Made by a program: the position numbers and the translations under genes. The notes beneath the pieces were generated by a model. It saw nothing but the letters and a program-made list of their open reading frames with translations, had not been told where the DNA came from and did not search any database. A DNA stretch of 64,000 nt from Rhizobiales bacterium Ga0077545 (GTDB lineage Bacteria > Pseudomonadota > Alphaproteobacteria > Rhizobiales > Methylopilaceae): NCBI GenBank assembly GCA_001464335.1, contig LNEV01000018.1, positions 62,001-126,000 of the forward strand, in the 5' to 3' direction. Shown here one piece after another: positions 31,898 to 41,380 of the stretch (positions are counted from its first letter, which is position 1; each line of letters starts with the position of its first letter).

Positions 31898-31988
31898 GAG
31901 AGAAAGCTCCGGGAAGGGTGCAGGTGCCGGAAGGCGCGCAGCCTTCTCGCAGCCTGCCGCCCCCCGGTCAAGATAGTGGAAGCAGACC

Positions 31989-32405
31989 TCAGCCCTGCTT
32001 GTCGGCCTCTTCCTCGGCGATCGAGGAGACAAGGTCCACGATGCGGCGGCGGACCTTGGGGTCCTTCACCTTCATGAAGCTCTTGGTCAGCTGAAGGCCC
32101 TCGGACGTGGCGAGGAAATCGGCGACGTAATCGCCCTGCGGCTGCTCGGCAAAGCCGGCCGGAATGGCTTCGCCCTGCGCGTCTTCAAAGAAATAGGCAA
32201 CCGGCACGCCGAGGACTTCGGAAATCTGCTGCAGGCGCGAGGCGCCGATTCGATTCGTGCCCTTCTCATATTTCTGAATCTGCTGGAACGTGATGCCCAG
32301 CGACGTGCCGAGCTTCTCCTGCGACATCCCGACGAGAAGCCGGCGCATGCGAACCCGCGCGCCAACATGCTTGTCGATCGGGTTCGGGGCCTTCGTGGCC
32401 ATCAT
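31989..32405 (-). CDS. XRE-family transcriptional regulator
   Basis: 138 residues. A helix-turn-helix lies at about 13-68 ([20 protein letters not shown], then [16 protein letters not shown]). The C-terminal half is short and ends in [20 protein letters not shown]. Closely similar regulators precede metK in many rhizobia, where relatives (PhrR-like) respond to stress; the target here is unknown. AGGAGGGG lies nine bases before two consecutive ATG codons (32405 and 32402). It lies between lnt and metK in the same direction. Confidence 0.9.
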   Translation of the reverse strand: MMATKAPNPIDKHVGARVRMRRLLVGMSQEKLGTSLGITFQQIQKYEKGTNRIGASRLQQISEVLGVPVAYFFEDAQGEAIPAGFAEQPQGDYVADFLATSEGLQLTKSFMKVKDPKVRRRIVDLVSSIAEEEADKQG

Positions 32406-32474
32406 AAAACTTCCCCTCCTGCGCCCTCAGGCACACCAAACGTCCCGAACATTGCGGGTAACAGAACAGCCCCC

Positions 32475-34082
32475 CTAAAGCCGCGGCGACAATGAATTCC
32501 CCGACGAATATTTGTCAAACAACCGAAGGCCGCGCACCGCTCCGACTAAAGTTGCGATGTAGAATAATACCAAGGTAAGAAATCCGAAGCGCGCATAAGG
32601 AGTTGATCCTATTTTTTCGGGAATTTCGGCGTCCGTTATACCTTCGTTTCCGAGCGGGATTATCCCATGGACTCTGCCCCATGGATCAAGGATAGCCGAA
32701 ACGCCTGTATTTGCTGCCCGAATCATTGGCAGTCCCTGCTCGATCGCCCGCATCCGGGCCTGCGCAAGGTGCTGGTATGGGCCCGGAGTGAGGCCGAACC
32801 AGCCATCGTTTGTGACATTTAGCAGCACGTCCGGGCGGTCCGCCGTATCGAGCGTTCCGCTGGGGAAAATTGCCTCGTAGCAGATCAGCGGTCCGAGCTT
32901 CAGCCCGTTCGGCAATGTCAGGTTGCGCGGCCCGTCTCCGGCGGTGAACCCGCCCGGCAGGCGCGTCAGCTGGCGAATCCCGAGCGCCTCCAGCGTGCTC
33001 TGGAACGGCAGGAACTCGCCACCCGGCACAAGGTGCACCTTGTCATAGGTGCCGATGATCGAGCCGTCGTCCCCGAGCATCTGGATCGAATTGTAGACCG
33101 GCCTGCGGCCCGGCCCCTGTCCGTCTTCGATGCGCGCCGCACCCGTCAGGAGCACCGCGCCCTCCGGCAGGAGCGCGCCGATCTGCGCCAGCGCATCGGG
33201 CGTGCGCGCGAGGAAGAACGGAAAGGCCGATTCCGGCCAGACGAGCACATCCACATCGGCCAGCCCCTCGCGCCCCGGCGCGGCGGTGCGGTTCGACAGC
33301 GCCAGATAGCGCGCCATGATCTCGTCCTTGGCCGACGGCCGGAATTTGTCGTCCTGCGCGATGTTCGGCTGCATGATGCGCACCCGCACATCCGTCATCG
33401 CCGGCGGCCCTGCGAGAGACAGCCGCGCCGCGCCGAACGCCGCGAGCGCCACAAGAACGAGGCCTGCCGCGATGACCGGACGATAATTGCGAGTGCCATC
33501 GGCAAGCACCGCCGGCGCGGCGAACACCGCGATGGCCACAAGCGTCAGCCCCTCGACGCCGATCACCGATCCCGCCTGGCCCATCAGCGCATTGTTGCCG
33601 AGCGAGTAGCCGATCTCGTTCCACGGAAAGCCGGTGAGGATGCGCCCGCGCAGCCATTCGGAAAGCCCAAGACCGAAAGCGAGGGCGAAGATCCGGCTCG
33701 CGCGTCCCGACCACATCACCCGCGCAAGGGCACAGCCGAAGGCTGGAAACGGCGCCAGGAACAGCGGCAGTCCCAGCACCGCGAACGGCATCATCCATTG
33801 ATAGGTGTCGCCCGGCACAAAGAACGCCGCACCGATCCACCACAGCCCGCCGAGGAAATAACCGAAGCCGAAGCCGAAGCCGATCGCGGCTGCAGCCTTG
33901 ATTCCCCGGCGGCCGCCGGGCGTGCCGTCGATCAGAAGAACGAGCACCGGAAAGGTGACAAACAGCACCGGCCACAGATCGAGGGGCGGCATCGCCAACG
34001 CCGAAACGGCCCCCGCCGCGAACGCCGCCGCGAAGCGGCGCCAGCCTTCGAGAAGCAGGAGGCGGTGGATCGGAAACCGCAA
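32475..34082 (-). CDS. lnt: Apolipoprotein N-acyltransferase
   Basis: Inner-membrane enzyme that adds the third acyl chain to lipoproteins. 535 residues: about six N-terminal membrane segments, then a nitrilase-fold periplasmic domain with the Glu-Lys-Cys triad in VWPESAFPFFL (near 281), YDKVHLVPGGEFLPF (near 347) and LICYEAIFPS (near 399), and a final membrane segment. The start is TTG at 34082, three bases after the corC stop; no better start is nearby. Confidence 0.95.
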   Translation of the reverse strand: MRFPIHRLLLLEGWRRFAAAFAAGAVSALAMPPLDLWPVLFVTFPVLVLLIDGTPGGRRGIKAAAAIGFGFGFGYFLGGLWWIGAAFFVPGDTYQWMMPFAVLGLPLFLAPFPAFGCALARVMWSGRASRIFALAFGLGLSEWLRGRILTGFPWNEIGYSLGNNALMGQAGSVIGVEGLTLVAIAVFAAPAVLADGTRNYRPVIAAGLVLVALAAFGAARLSLAGPPAMTDVRVRIMQPNIAQDDKFRPSAKDEIMARYLALSNRTAAPGREGLADVDVLVWPESAFPFFLARTPDALAQIGALLPEGAVLLTGAARIEDGQGPGRRPVYNSIQMLGDDGSIIGTYDKVHLVPGGEFLPFQSTLEALGIRQLTRLPGGFTAGDGPRNLTLPNGLKLGPLICYEAIFPSGTLDTADRPDVLLNVTNDGWFGLTPGPYQHLAQARMRAIEQGLPMIRAANTGVSAILDPWGRVHGIIPLGNEGITDAEIPEKIGSTPYARFGFLTLVLFYIATLVGAVRGLRLFDKYSSGNSLSPRL

Positions 34083-34085
34083 AAC

Positions 34086-35057
34086 TCAGGCCACGTCCGT
34101 ACGTATATTCATATGCGACGCGTCATCCACGACAGGCCTGCGCCGTGCGCGAACCCGCTTGACGCGCCGGGGGTCGGCATCGAGAATTTCGAAATCGATG
34201 TTCCCAGGCGCGGCGATGATTTCGCTGCGGCCCGGCACGCGCCCGGCAAGCGTCACGAGAAGACCGGAGATCGTATCGACATCCTCCGCCAGCTCCCCGA
34301 AATCGACGTCCGGCCCAAGCTCCTTCATCAGATCTTCCAGCGGCGCGCGTCCCTGGGCGATCAGCGATCCGTCGCGCGTGCGGAACACGCCGGGGCCTTC
34401 GACTTCGTCATGTTCGTCTTCGATGTCGCCGACGACCATCTCGACAAGATCCTCGATGGTCACAAGCCCGTCGGTGCCGCCATATTCGTCGATCACAAGC
34501 GCCATGTGAATGTGCGTCGCCTGCATCTTGGCGAGCAGATCGTTGACCTGCATGCTCGGAGGCACATACAGAACCTCCCGCACCAGATTGGCATCGAGGA
34601 TCGAGACCGACAGGTCCGGCTTGCCGAGGTCGAGGCCGTTCGATGTGCGCGCGCGCGTCGTCAGGTAGCGCAGCACGTCCTTGATGTGGACCATGCCCTT
34701 CAGATCGTCGATCGTCTCGCCATAAACCGGGAGGCGCGAATGTTCGGCCTCCTCGAAACAGATCAGAACCTCCGACAGCGCCAGATCGCCGGATACGGCA
34801 ACGATGTCCGGACGCGGCACCGTCACATCGCCGATGTTGAGATCGCGCAGGCCCAGAATGTTCTGGAGCATCACGCGCTCGGATGGGCTGAACTGCGTCT
34901 GCTCGTTCTCGTCGGAAGACGACAGGGCGTCCTCGATTTCGTCGCGCAAAGTCGCGGGGGCCTTCAAACGCAGCAGGACCTTGATCCGGTCCATGAGACC
35001 GCCGCGCGTTTCGCGCTCGTCCTGATGCGTGCCTGTACTTTGGTCCTCGTTAGCCAT
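34086..35057 (-). CDS. corC: CorC/HlyC-type CBS-domain protein
   Basis: 323 residues. Two CBS domains (about 70-195; VPRPDIVAVSGDLALSEVL and VPPSMQVNDLLAKMQATHIH) are followed by a CorC/HlyC C-terminal domain (FGELAEDVDTISGLLVTLAG). Cytoplasmic CorC proteins are linked to Mg/Co efflux and magnesium homeostasis. The position between ybeY and lnt is the conserved ybeZ-ybeY-corC-lnt order. No membrane domain is present, as in E. coli CorC. Confidence 0.92.
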   Translation of the reverse strand: MANEDQSTGTHQDERETRGGLMDRIKVLLRLKAPATLRDEIEDALSSSDENEQTQFSPSERVMLQNILGLRDLNIGDVTVPRPDIVAVSGDLALSEVLICFEEAEHSRLPVYGETIDDLKGMVHIKDVLRYLTTRARTSNGLDLGKPDLSVSILDANLVREVLYVPPSMQVNDLLAKMQATHIHMALVIDEYGGTDGLVTIEDLVEMVVGDIEDEHDEVEGPGVFRTRDGSLIAQGRAPLEDLMKELGPDVDFGELAEDVDTISGLLVTLAGRVPGRSEIIAAPGNIDFEILDADPRRVKRVRARRRPVVDDASHMNIRTDVA

Positions 35058-35072
35058 GGCGTCAGAAACCCT

Positions 35073-35558
35073 TTAAACGGGGTCACTCTCCTTGTAGGGG
35101 TCGTCAATACCGATCTGCGCGAGCGCGGCGCGCTCGGCATTCTCCATTTCCTCGGCCTCGGCCTCGGTGAGATGGTCCATTCCGAAAAGATGCAATGTGC
35201 CGTGCACGACCAGATGCGCGAAATGGTCGGCCAGGGTCTTGCCGTCGCGCTCGGCCTCGCCGGCCACGGTCTCGAACGCCAGGATGATGTCGCCGAGAAG
35301 CGGCGAGGTTTCGATCTCGTCGTCTTCGGCCGCGGGGAAGGACAGGACATTGGTCGCGCTGTCCTTGCCGCGCCATTCACGGTTCAGCTCGCGCACGCGC
35401 GCATCGTCGGCCAGAATGACGGAAAGTTCGGCATCCGGATTGTATGGGCGGGCGATCTGGGAGAGCGCCGCGCCGACGGATCGTCGGGCGATCTCTTCGG
35501 CATCGCCGAGCGCGTCCCAGCCGGGTGCCTCGGCCACGATGTCGATCGCCGGGCTCAC
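35073..35558 (-). CDS. ybeY: Endoribonuclease YbeY
   Basis: A single-strand-specific RNase acting in 16S rRNA 3'-end maturation, 70S quality control and sRNA regulation in rhizobia. 161 residues. The zinc site HGTLHLFGMDH fits H-G-x-L-H-L-x-G-x-D-H, and a conserved SVILADDARVRELNREWRGK lies upstream. Starts with GTG that overlaps the phoH stop (GTGA). Confidence 0.96.
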   Translation of the reverse strand: MSPAIDIVAEAPGWDALGDAEEIARRSVGAALSQIARPYNPDAELSVILADDARVRELNREWRGKDSATNVLSFPAAEDDEIETSPLLGDIILAFETVAGEAERDGKTLADHFAHLVVHGTLHLFGMDHLTEAEAEEMENAERAALAQIGIDDPYKESDPV

Positions 35559-36559
35559 GGACGCGCGCCCGGCATCTTGGCGCGGTCTGCGGCATCGTAG
35601 GCACGCACGATACGGCCCACGAGCTCATGGCGCACGACATCCGCTTCGCCGAACCGGCAGAGGGAAATTCCCTCGACATCCGCGAGAAGGCGCACGGCCT
35701 CCGACAGCCCCGAATTCACGCCCGAAGGAAGGTCGACCTGCGTGACGTCCCCGCAGATGATCATGCGCGAGTTTTCGCCAAGTCGCGTCAGAAACATCTT
35801 CATCTGCATCGGCGTCGCGTTCTGCGCCTCGTCGAGAATGACGACGGCGTTGAACAGGGTCCGGCCGCGCATGAACGCAAGCGGCGCGATTTCGATGACG
35901 CCCGCCTGCAGGCAGCGCTCGACGCGTTCGGGCGCCATCATGTCGTACAGCGCATCGTAAAGAGGACGCAGATAGGGATCGACCTTCTCGCGCATGTCGC
36001 CGGGCAGGAAGCCGAGCCGCTCGCCGGCTTCGACCGCCGGACGCGAGAGGATGATGCGGTCGACCTCGCCGCGCTCCAGAAGCGAGACCGCATAGGCGAC
36101 CGCAAGATAGGTCTTGCCGGTGCCCGCGGGGCCAACACCGAACACCATCTCGCTCGTTCCGAGCGCGCGGATATAGGCGTCCTGCGCGGGTGTACGTGCA
36201 ACCACCGTTTTCTTGCGCGAGGAGATGTGGGAGAAGCCCGCGCGCGGGCCGCCTTCGGCCGGAAACAAAGTGCCCTGATCGGCGCTCATGCGGATCGCGC
36301 CGTCGACATCGCCGGGCCCGATGTTCTCGCCGCCCTTCACGCGCAGGGACAAGGCTTCCAGCACCTTCTTGGCGCGGTGGATCGCGCCGGGCTCGCCGCG
36401 CAGCGAGACGTGGTTTCCGGAAGGCGTCGCCTCGATGCCGAGACGGCGTTCGAGAAAAGCGAGATTCTGGTCATGGCTTCCGAACACGCCGGAGGCCAGG
36501 CGGTTGTCGTCGAATGTCAGTACAGTCTCGGCATTGTTCGGAACCTGGCTCACCGTCAC
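35555..36559 (-). CDS. PhoH-family ATPase (YbeZ-type)
   Basis: 334 residues. An N-terminal KH-like segment is followed by a PhoH P-loop domain: Walker [18 protein letters not shown] near residue 145, [17 protein letters not shown], and Walker [20 protein letters not shown]. YbeZ proteins bind YbeY and are thought to act in rRNA processing as RNA helicase-like ATPases. GTG start overlapping the miaB stop; stop overlapping ybeY. Confidence 0.93.
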   Translation of the reverse strand: MTVSQVPNNAETVLTFDDNRLASGVFGSHDQNLAFLERRLGIEATPSGNHVSLRGEPGAIHRAKKVLEALSLRVKGGENIGPGDVDGAIRMSADQGTLFPAEGGPRAGFSHISSRKKTVVARTPAQDAYIRALGTSEMVFGVGPAGTGKTYLAVAYAVSLLERGEVDRIILSRPAVEAGERLGFLPGDMREKVDPYLRPLYDALYDMMAPERVERCLQAGVIEIAPLAFMRGRTLFNAVVILDEAQNATPMQMKMFLTRLGENSRMIICGDVTQVDLPSGVNSGLSEAVRLLADVEGISLCRFGEADVVRHELVGRIVRAYDAADRAKMPGARP

Positions 36560-37947
36560 GCCACCGCCTCCATGCGCGAATTCGTCCGCGCGGCCGTATC
36601 GACCGGTTCACCGAACAGGGAGTTCGTGCCGTTCGAAAGGATCCTGACCGTCACGACATCACCAATGCCGATCCCGTCCGCCTCGACCTGAACCGGCTGC
36701 AGATAGGGCGAGCGCCCCGCAACCTGTCCGTCATGGCGGCCCTTGCGGTCGAACAGAACGTCCATCTCGCGGCCGACGCAGCTTGCGTTGAAGGCCTGAC
36801 GCTGTTCTTCGAGAAGCGCCTGAAGGGCGTAAAGACGCATGGACCGCACCTGTTCGGGCACCTGCGCGTCCATGTCCGCGGCAGGCGTTCCGGGCCGTGC
36901 CGAATATTTGAAGCTGAAGGTCGAGGCGAAGCCGACCTTGCGGACAAGGTCCATCGTCGCCTCGAAATCCTCGTCCGTTTCGCCGGGAAAGCCGGTGATG
37001 AAATCGGACGACAGCGCGAGATCGGGCTGCGCGGCGCGAATGCGGTCGATGAGTTTCAGATAGTCCGCCGCCGTATGCCCGCGGTTCATCATGCCGAGAA
37101 TGCGGTCCGAACCGGATTGTACGGGCAGATGCAGATAGGGCATCAGCTCCTTGAGGTCGCGGTGGGCGGCGATCAGCTCATCGTCCATGTCGCGCGGATG
37201 GCTCGTCGTGTAGCGCAGGCGCGCGACGCCGGGGATCTTGGCGATCCGCTCCAGAAGACGCCCGAGGCCCCAGACCTTTCCGTCCGGCCCCTCGCCGTGA
37301 AACGCGTTGACGTTCTGGCCGAGCAGCGAAATCTCGCGCACGCCATGATCGGCAAGCCGTTCGGCTTCCGCAACGATCTGCGCGACCGAACGCGAGACTT
37401 CCGCGCCGCGCGTGTAGGGCACCACGCAGAACGTGCAGAACTTGTCGCAGCCTTCCTGCACGGTGAGGAAGGCGGCCGGGCCGCGCGCGAGCGTCTTCTC
37501 GCGGCTTGCGGCGGGCAGGGCCGCGAATTTGTCCTCGACCGGGAAATCGGTGTCGACCACCTTCCCGGTTTTCGCCTTGGCGAGAAGATCGGGCAGGCGG
37601 TGATAGCTCTGCGGTCCGACGACGAGATCGACGCCGCGCGCGCGCTTCATGATTTCCGCGCCCTCGGCCTGCGCCACGCAGCCCGCCACGGCAATCGTCA
37701 GGTCGCCGCCGCCATTGGCCTTGCGTTCGGTGCGCAGTTCGCGCATGCGGCCGAGTTCGGAATAGACCTTCTCGGCGGCCTTTTCGCGGATGTGGCAGGT
37801 GTTGAGGATGACGAGGTCGGCGTCGTCGGCGCTTGCCGTCTCGACGTAACCTTCCGGTGCCAGGGCGTCGGCCATGCGCTGCGCGTCATAGACGTTCATC
37901 TGGCAGCCATAGGACCGGACGAAGAGCTTCTTTGGTGTCGAATTCAT
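36556..37947 (-). CDS. miaB: tRNA-2-methylthio-N6-isopentenyladenosine synthase
   Basis: Radical-SAM methylthiotransferase for A37 of tRNAs. 463 residues. An UPF0004 domain carries three Fe-S Cys ([31 protein letters not shown]), the radical-SAM cluster is [15 protein letters not shown] and a TRAM domain closes the protein. The ATG at 37947 begins [15 protein letters not shown] and gives the normal length; the longer frame upstream crosses the terminator of plsC. It heads the series ending in trmB; its promoter was not recognised. Confidence 0.96.
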   Translation of the reverse strand: MNSTPKKLFVRSYGCQMNVYDAQRMADALAPEGYVETASADDADLVILNTCHIREKAAEKVYSELGRMRELRTERKANGGGDLTIAVAGCVAQAEGAEIMKRARGVDLVVGPQSYHRLPDLLAKAKTGKVVDTDFPVEDKFAALPAASREKTLARGPAAFLTVQEGCDKFCTFCVVPYTRGAEVSRSVAQIVAEAERLADHGVREISLLGQNVNAFHGEGPDGKVWGLGRLLERIAKIPGVARLRYTTSHPRDMDDELIAAHRDLKELMPYLHLPVQSGSDRILGMMNRGHTAADYLKLIDRIRAAQPDLALSSDFITGFPGETDEDFEATMDLVRKVGFASTFSFKYSARPGTPAADMDAQVPEQVRSMRLYALQALLEEQRQAFNASCVGREMDVLFDRKGRHDGQVAGRSPYLQPVQVEADGIGIGDVVTVRILSNGTNSLFGEPVDTAARTNSRMEAVA

Positions 37948-38017
37948 CAAAGTGCGTGTGCCGCTCCGGCGCTCCCGCGTGATGCGGCAGGCGCCCGTTC
38001 CTTTCGCCCTGAAATGC

Positions 38018-38046
38018 AAAAACCGGACCCCGACTTTAGCCGGTTT
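38018..38046 (-). terminator. Intrinsic terminator of the fur-plsC unit
   Basis: AAACCGG (38020-38026) and CCGGTTT (38040-38046) form a seven-pair stem overlapping the plsC stop. On the minus strand the stem runs into a T run (AAAAA at 38018-38022 on the plus strand). Confidence 0.55.
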
Positions 38047-38890
38047 GGGCCTCCAAGAGAATAGCCGATGCCGGTCCGGGGCCCAGATCGGGCTCCGCTG
38101 CGGCACTTTTCACAAAAGCCACCTGTGTCCGCAGCGCGCGCTGCGTCATCGCGCGCACCTCGGTCTCGGCCGTCCGCGCCACCTTTTTGCGGTCGCTGGC
38201 CGCCGTCACCGGGATCGGTTCGCCGAACGAGATCATGACCTCCGGTCCGCCGGTCTTCAGCATGTTCCACAAATGGGCGGGCAGGGTCATGCCGCCATAC
38301 CAGGCGATCTGCGGGCGCTCGGAGCGCAAAACAGGCAGGCCGTGGCGGCGCGGATAGGCAATCGAGACCGGCTGGACGAACACCCGCATGTCGGCCTCGC
38401 CCGACAGCGCCTCGTGCGCCGCGCCGATCAGGGCCGAGCGGAACGGCAGGATGCGATTGTGATCCGAGGAGGTCCCCTCCGGGAACAGCACGATGGGCTC
38501 GCCGTCCTTCAGCCGCTCGGCCATTTCCCGCGTGGTGCGCCGCGTCGCGGTGCGGCGGGCGCGCTCGACGAAGATCGTCCGCGAGAGTTTTGCGAGAAGC
38601 CCGATCCCCGGCCAGCCCGCGACCTCGCTCTTGGCGACGAACGAGACGGGCAGCGCCGCCGCGAGCACGGTGATGTCGAGCCAGGAGGAATGATTGGCCA
38701 CCAGCAGAAGCGGCCGCCCGGCGGCGGGCACGCCGACCCGCGCGATCCGGATGCCGAGCAGCGCGCAGGCGGCGCGGTGATACAGATGCGGAATGACGCT
38801 GCCACGGCCGAGCCGGATCGCGATCCATTGCGCCGGAATGGCGGCAAGGACGAGCGCGATCAGGGCGCCGGCGCGCAGCGGGGCGATCAG
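38036..38890 (-). CDS. plsC: 1-acyl-glycerol-3-phosphate acyltransferase, apparent CTG start
   Basis: Acylates lysophosphatidic acid to phosphatidic acid in membrane lipid synthesis. The H-x4-D motif is NHSSWLD and the substrate motif is [15 protein letters not shown], preceded by a hydrophobic N-terminal anchor ([18 protein letters not shown]). No ATG, GTG or TTG precedes the anchor in frame for about 80 bases, and the first GTG after it would delete it. CTG at 38890 overlaps the fur TGA (CTGA) and has GAAGGA six bases upstream. It gives 284 residues, a normal length. Could also act on other acyl acceptors such as ornithine lipid precursors (OlsA-like). Confidence 0.83.
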   Translation of the reverse strand: MIAPLRAGALIALVLAAIPAQWIAIRLGRGSVIPHLYHRAACALLGIRIARVGVPAAGRPLLLVANHSSWLDITVLAAALPVSFVAKSEVAGWPGIGLLAKLSRTIFVERARRTATRRTTREMAERLKDGEPIVLFPEGTSSDHNRILPFRSALIGAAHEALSGEADMRVFVQPVSIAYPRRHGLPVLRSERPQIAWYGGMTLPAHLWNMLKTGGPEVMISFGEPIPVTAASDRKKVARTAETEVRAMTQRALRTQVAFVKSAAAEPDLGPGPASAILLEAQTG

Positions 38891-39309
38891 GTCTTGTCCT
38901 TCGGGTCGAGCGGCACCGCATAGAGCTCCATGCGGTGATCGACCAGTTTGAAGCCGAGCCTGCGCGCGATTTCCGCCTGCAGGCGCTCGATTTCCTCGTC
39001 GCGGAATTCGACGACCTGCCCCGTGCGCAGATCGATCAGATGGTCGTGGTGCTCGTCCGGCACCGGCTCGTAGCGCGAGCGCCCGTCGCGGAAATCGTGC
39101 CGCGCGACGATGCCCGCATCCTCGAACAGTTTCACGGTGCGGTAGACGGTCGCGATCGAGATGCGGTTGTCGACCGTCGCGGCGCGGCGGTGCAGCTCCT
39201 CGACGTCGGGATGGTCGCTCGCCTGCTCCAGAACGCGCGCGATGACACGGCGCTGTTCGGTCATGCGCATGCCCTTGGCCGCGCACTGTTCCTCGATCGA
39301 ATTGTCCAC
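38887..39309 (-). CDS. fur: Fur-family metal-responsive repressor (Fur/Mur)
   Basis: 140 residues from GTG 39309 (AAGGG upstream). Winged helix MTEQRRVIARVLEQASDHPD, then the recognition helix ISIATVYRTVKLFEDAGIV and the metal-site segment DEHHDHLIDLRTGQVVEF. The C-x-x-C structural zinc motif of E. coli Fur is absent, as in alphaproteobacterial Fur/Mur proteins, which often sense manganese rather than iron. The frame remains open upstream into rimI but without homology. Overlaps plsC and lies 55 bases after rimI. Confidence 0.9.
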   Translation of the reverse strand: MDNSIEEQCAAKGMRMTEQRRVIARVLEQASDHPDVEELHRRAATVDNRISIATVYRTVKLFEDAGIVARHDFRDGRSRYEPVPDEHHDHLIDLRTGQVVEFRDEEIERLQAEIARRLGFKLVDHRMELYAVPLDPKDKT

Positions 39310-39364
39310 GTCAGCCCTTCCGCGCCTTGTTCCTCGGGCGGATTCTATAGGCCGCAGCGCCCGA

Positions 39365-39853
39365 TCAGCCAAGCGGACGGGCGAGAACGAGCGCCGTGCC
39401 GCGGGTGCCGTCGCGGCGCGTGTAATAGGCCGGGCGCTTGCCGATCTCGGAAAAACCGAATCGCGTGTAGAGGCGCAAAGCAGGGGTGTTGTCTTCATCG
39501 ACTTCGAGCACGACACGCCGCGCGCCCGCCGCCTGAAGGCGGCTGAGATGGCGCGCGAGCAAAGGCGACGATCCGCCCTTTCCGCGACGGCGCGATGACA
39601 CGGCGATGGTCAGAAGCTCCGCCTCGTCGACAGCCACGCGCGACAGCGCGAAGCCGTCGATCTGCGGGCTCTGCGCCTTCGCGCGCAGTATGTCGGTGAC
39701 GACATTGCGCTCGCTCATCAGGGTTTCGATCTCGGCAAGGCTCCAGCCGCGCGCGAAGCTTTCGCCGTGCAGCGCCGAGATCTGCGCCGCATGGCGCGGC
39801 TGGGCCGGATCGACCCGCCATTCCAGCTTCCGGAAGAAATCGAGAAGGCCCAT
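39365..39853 (-). CDS. rimI: Ribosomal-protein-alanine N-acetyltransferase-like (RimI)
   Basis: 162-residue GNAT acetyltransferase. The acetyl-CoA loop is AVSSRRRGKGGSSPLLARH (Q/R-x-x-G-x-G/A type, slightly diverged), followed by VVLEVDEDNTPALRLYTRFG and the terminal Tyr segment AYYTRRDG. It follows tsaB by two bases, the common tsaB-rimI pair, which supports the name. Start ATG 39853; a longer overlapping frame is spurious. Confidence 0.9.
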   Translation of the reverse strand: MGLLDFFRKLEWRVDPAQPRHAAQISALHGESFARGWSLAEIETLMSERNVVTDILRAKAQSPQIDGFALSRVAVDEAELLTIAVSSRRRGKGGSSPLLARHLSRLQAAGARRVVLEVDEDNTPALRLYTRFGFSEIGKRPAYYTRRDGTRGTALVLARPLG

Positions 39854-39855
39854 TC

Positions 39856-40530
39856 TCAAACCCGCGCGATCTGGCTCGGATTTGTGGGCTTGGTCACATC
39901 CGGCGGCCTTAGATAGACCGGGCGGGGCAGGCGCTCGGGCACCGGAGACGCAGCGCCAAGCCGCGCCAGCCAGACCGGATCGGGCGCAAGGCCACCCGGC
40001 ATGATCTCGTGCCGCGTCTCGGACGCATCGGCGACCAGTTGCGCGCCGGACCCGACCAGCCGCACCGGCCCGTCGCCCGCCATCCGCGCGGCGTCTTTCG
40101 CCAGCAGAACCCGGGCCGGGACAAGTCCAAGGCCGCTCGGCCCGAAAATCTGGAAAAACACCCGCCCGTGCCGCGCATCGACCGCCGCCGCCACCGCGCG
40201 CCCGTCGCCCGAGGCCAGAATCGGCGCGACCAACGCGATCAGGGTCGTGACGCCGACAAGCGGTTTGCCCGTCGCGAGCGCCAGCCCGCGCGCCGCCGCA
40301 AGCCCGACCCTTATCCCGGTGAAGCTGCCCGGCCCCGTCGTCACGACGATCCGGTCCACGGCCTGAAGCCCCGCCGATCCGCCCAGCGCCTGGTCGATCA
40401 TCGGCATGATGGCCTCGGCATGGCCGCGGTCCATCGGCAGGCTGACGCGCGCAAGCACCGCGTCGGCGGCGGTGTCGAGCACCGCGACGGAACACGCCGC
40501 GAGCGCAGTATCGAGGCTTAGGACGCGCAC
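39856..40530 (-). CDS. tsaB: tRNA threonylcarbamoyladenosine biosynthesis protein TsaB
   Basis: Non-catalytic partner of TsaD in t6A37 synthesis. 224 residues of the ASKHA fold: LSLDTALAACSVAVLD at the start and VTTGPGSFTGIRVGLAAARG, the strongest block of the family. Start is GTG 40530. The C-terminal third is variable as usual. Confidence 0.94.
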   Translation of the reverse strand: MRVLSLDTALAACSVAVLDTAADAVLARVSLPMDRGHAEAIMPMIDQALGGSAGLQAVDRIVVTTGPGSFTGIRVGLAAARGLALATGKPLVGVTTLIALVAPILASGDGRAVAAAVDARHGRVFFQIFGPSGLGLVPARVLLAKDAARMAGDGPVRLVGSGAQLVADASETRHEIMPGGLAPDPVWLARLGAASPVPERLPRPVYLRPPDVTKPTNPSQIARV

Positions 40531-40630
40531 GCGATCTGATCCGGTCTCACAGGCGCGATTCTATAAGGGGAGCGGACCCGGCGGCAAAGCGCCGGACCCT
40601 GTTTTCCCGTCCAGTGCCGAAACGTCCGGT

Positions 40631-41200
40631 TCAGACCGGACGGACTTCCGTCACTTCGGGCACGAAATGACGCAGGAGATTCTCGATGCCGTGCTTCAGC
40701 GTGGCGGTCGAGGAGGGGCATCCGGCGCACGAGCCCTTCATGTTGAGGTAGACGACGCCTTCCTTGAAGCCCTTGAAGGTGATGTCGCCGCCGTCGTTCG
40801 CCACCGCCGGGCGCACCCGCGTGTCGAGCAGTTCCTTGATCGTGCCGACCAAAGCCTCGTCGTTCGGATCGAAGAATTCGCCTTCCTCATCGACGCCCGA
40901 GATCGCCTCGACGCCGGCCGCCAGAACCGGGCGGCCCTTGAGGTAATGGTCCATGATCGTGCCGAGGATCGCCGGCTTCAGATGCTGCCAGTCGAGGTCG
41001 CCGCGCTTGGTCACGGTGATGAAATCCTGGCCGAAGAACACGCCCGTCACGCCGGGCACGTTGAACAGGCCCTCGGCGAGCGGCGATTTCTTGGCACCTT
41101 CCGCCTCGGTGATTTCGAGCGTTCCGGTCGCCAGAACCTCGCGGCCGGGCAGGAATTTCAGCGTCGCGGGATTGGGAGTGGCTTCAGTCTGGATGAACAT
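40631..41200 (-). CDS. NifU-family Fe-S scaffold/carrier (NfuA-like)
   Basis: 189 residues. The N-terminal Nfu domain begins MFIQTEATPNPATLKFLPG, and the C-terminal NifU domain has the cluster ligands in MKGSCAGCPSSTATLKHGIE (C-x-x-C). It receives [4Fe-4S] clusters and passes them to targets such as MiaB and lipoate synthase. Stands alone downstream of a dispersed palindrome; promoter not identified. Confidence 0.95.
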   Translation of the reverse strand: MFIQTEATPNPATLKFLPGREVLATGTLEITEAEGAKKSPLAEGLFNVPGVTGVFFGQDFITVTKRGDLDWQHLKPAILGTIMDHYLKGRPVLAAGVEAISGVDEEGEFFDPNDEALVGTIKELLDTRVRPAVANDGGDITFKGFKEGVVYLNMKGSCAGCPSSTATLKHGIENLLRHFVPEVTEVRPV

Positions 41201-41295
41201 GTCTCTTCCGTCAGGCCGCCGGGTTCAAGGCGCGGGGCCGGGCGCACAAGTCAAATATATGGGGTGAAGTGCCGCCGAATGCAAAACCCGTCGCC

Positions 41296-41379
41296 GTCAT
41301 CCCGGAAGCCGCAACGCGGCTGTCCGGGATCGGCCTGTCGCTCGCGATCCCGGATCGGCCTTCGGCCGTCCGGGATGAC
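41296..41379. repeat. Dispersed palindromic repeat, GTCATCCCGG family (copy 3, complete)
   Basis: The best-preserved copy. Terminal arms GTCATCCCGG (41296-41305) and CCGGGATGAC (41370-41379) are perfect inverted repeats 84 bases apart. Inside are hairpins AGCCGC-AAC-GCGGCT and CGGCC-TTC-GGCCG and further CCGGGATCGG/GATCCCGG repeats. It fills the gap between trpS and the NifU-like gene and may end trpS transcripts. Confidence 0.78.
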
Positions 41380-41380
41380 G

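Noticed and set aside
31898..31988. SAM or SAM/SAH riboswitch upstream of metK
   Set aside because: I looked for known SAM-sensing folds in the 91-base gap and saw only a short hairpin; not enough to call.
33033..35600. 855-codon open frame antisense to lnt, corC and ybeY
   Set aside because: It spans three well-supported genes on the other strand; its composition is Arg/His/Asp-rich noise.
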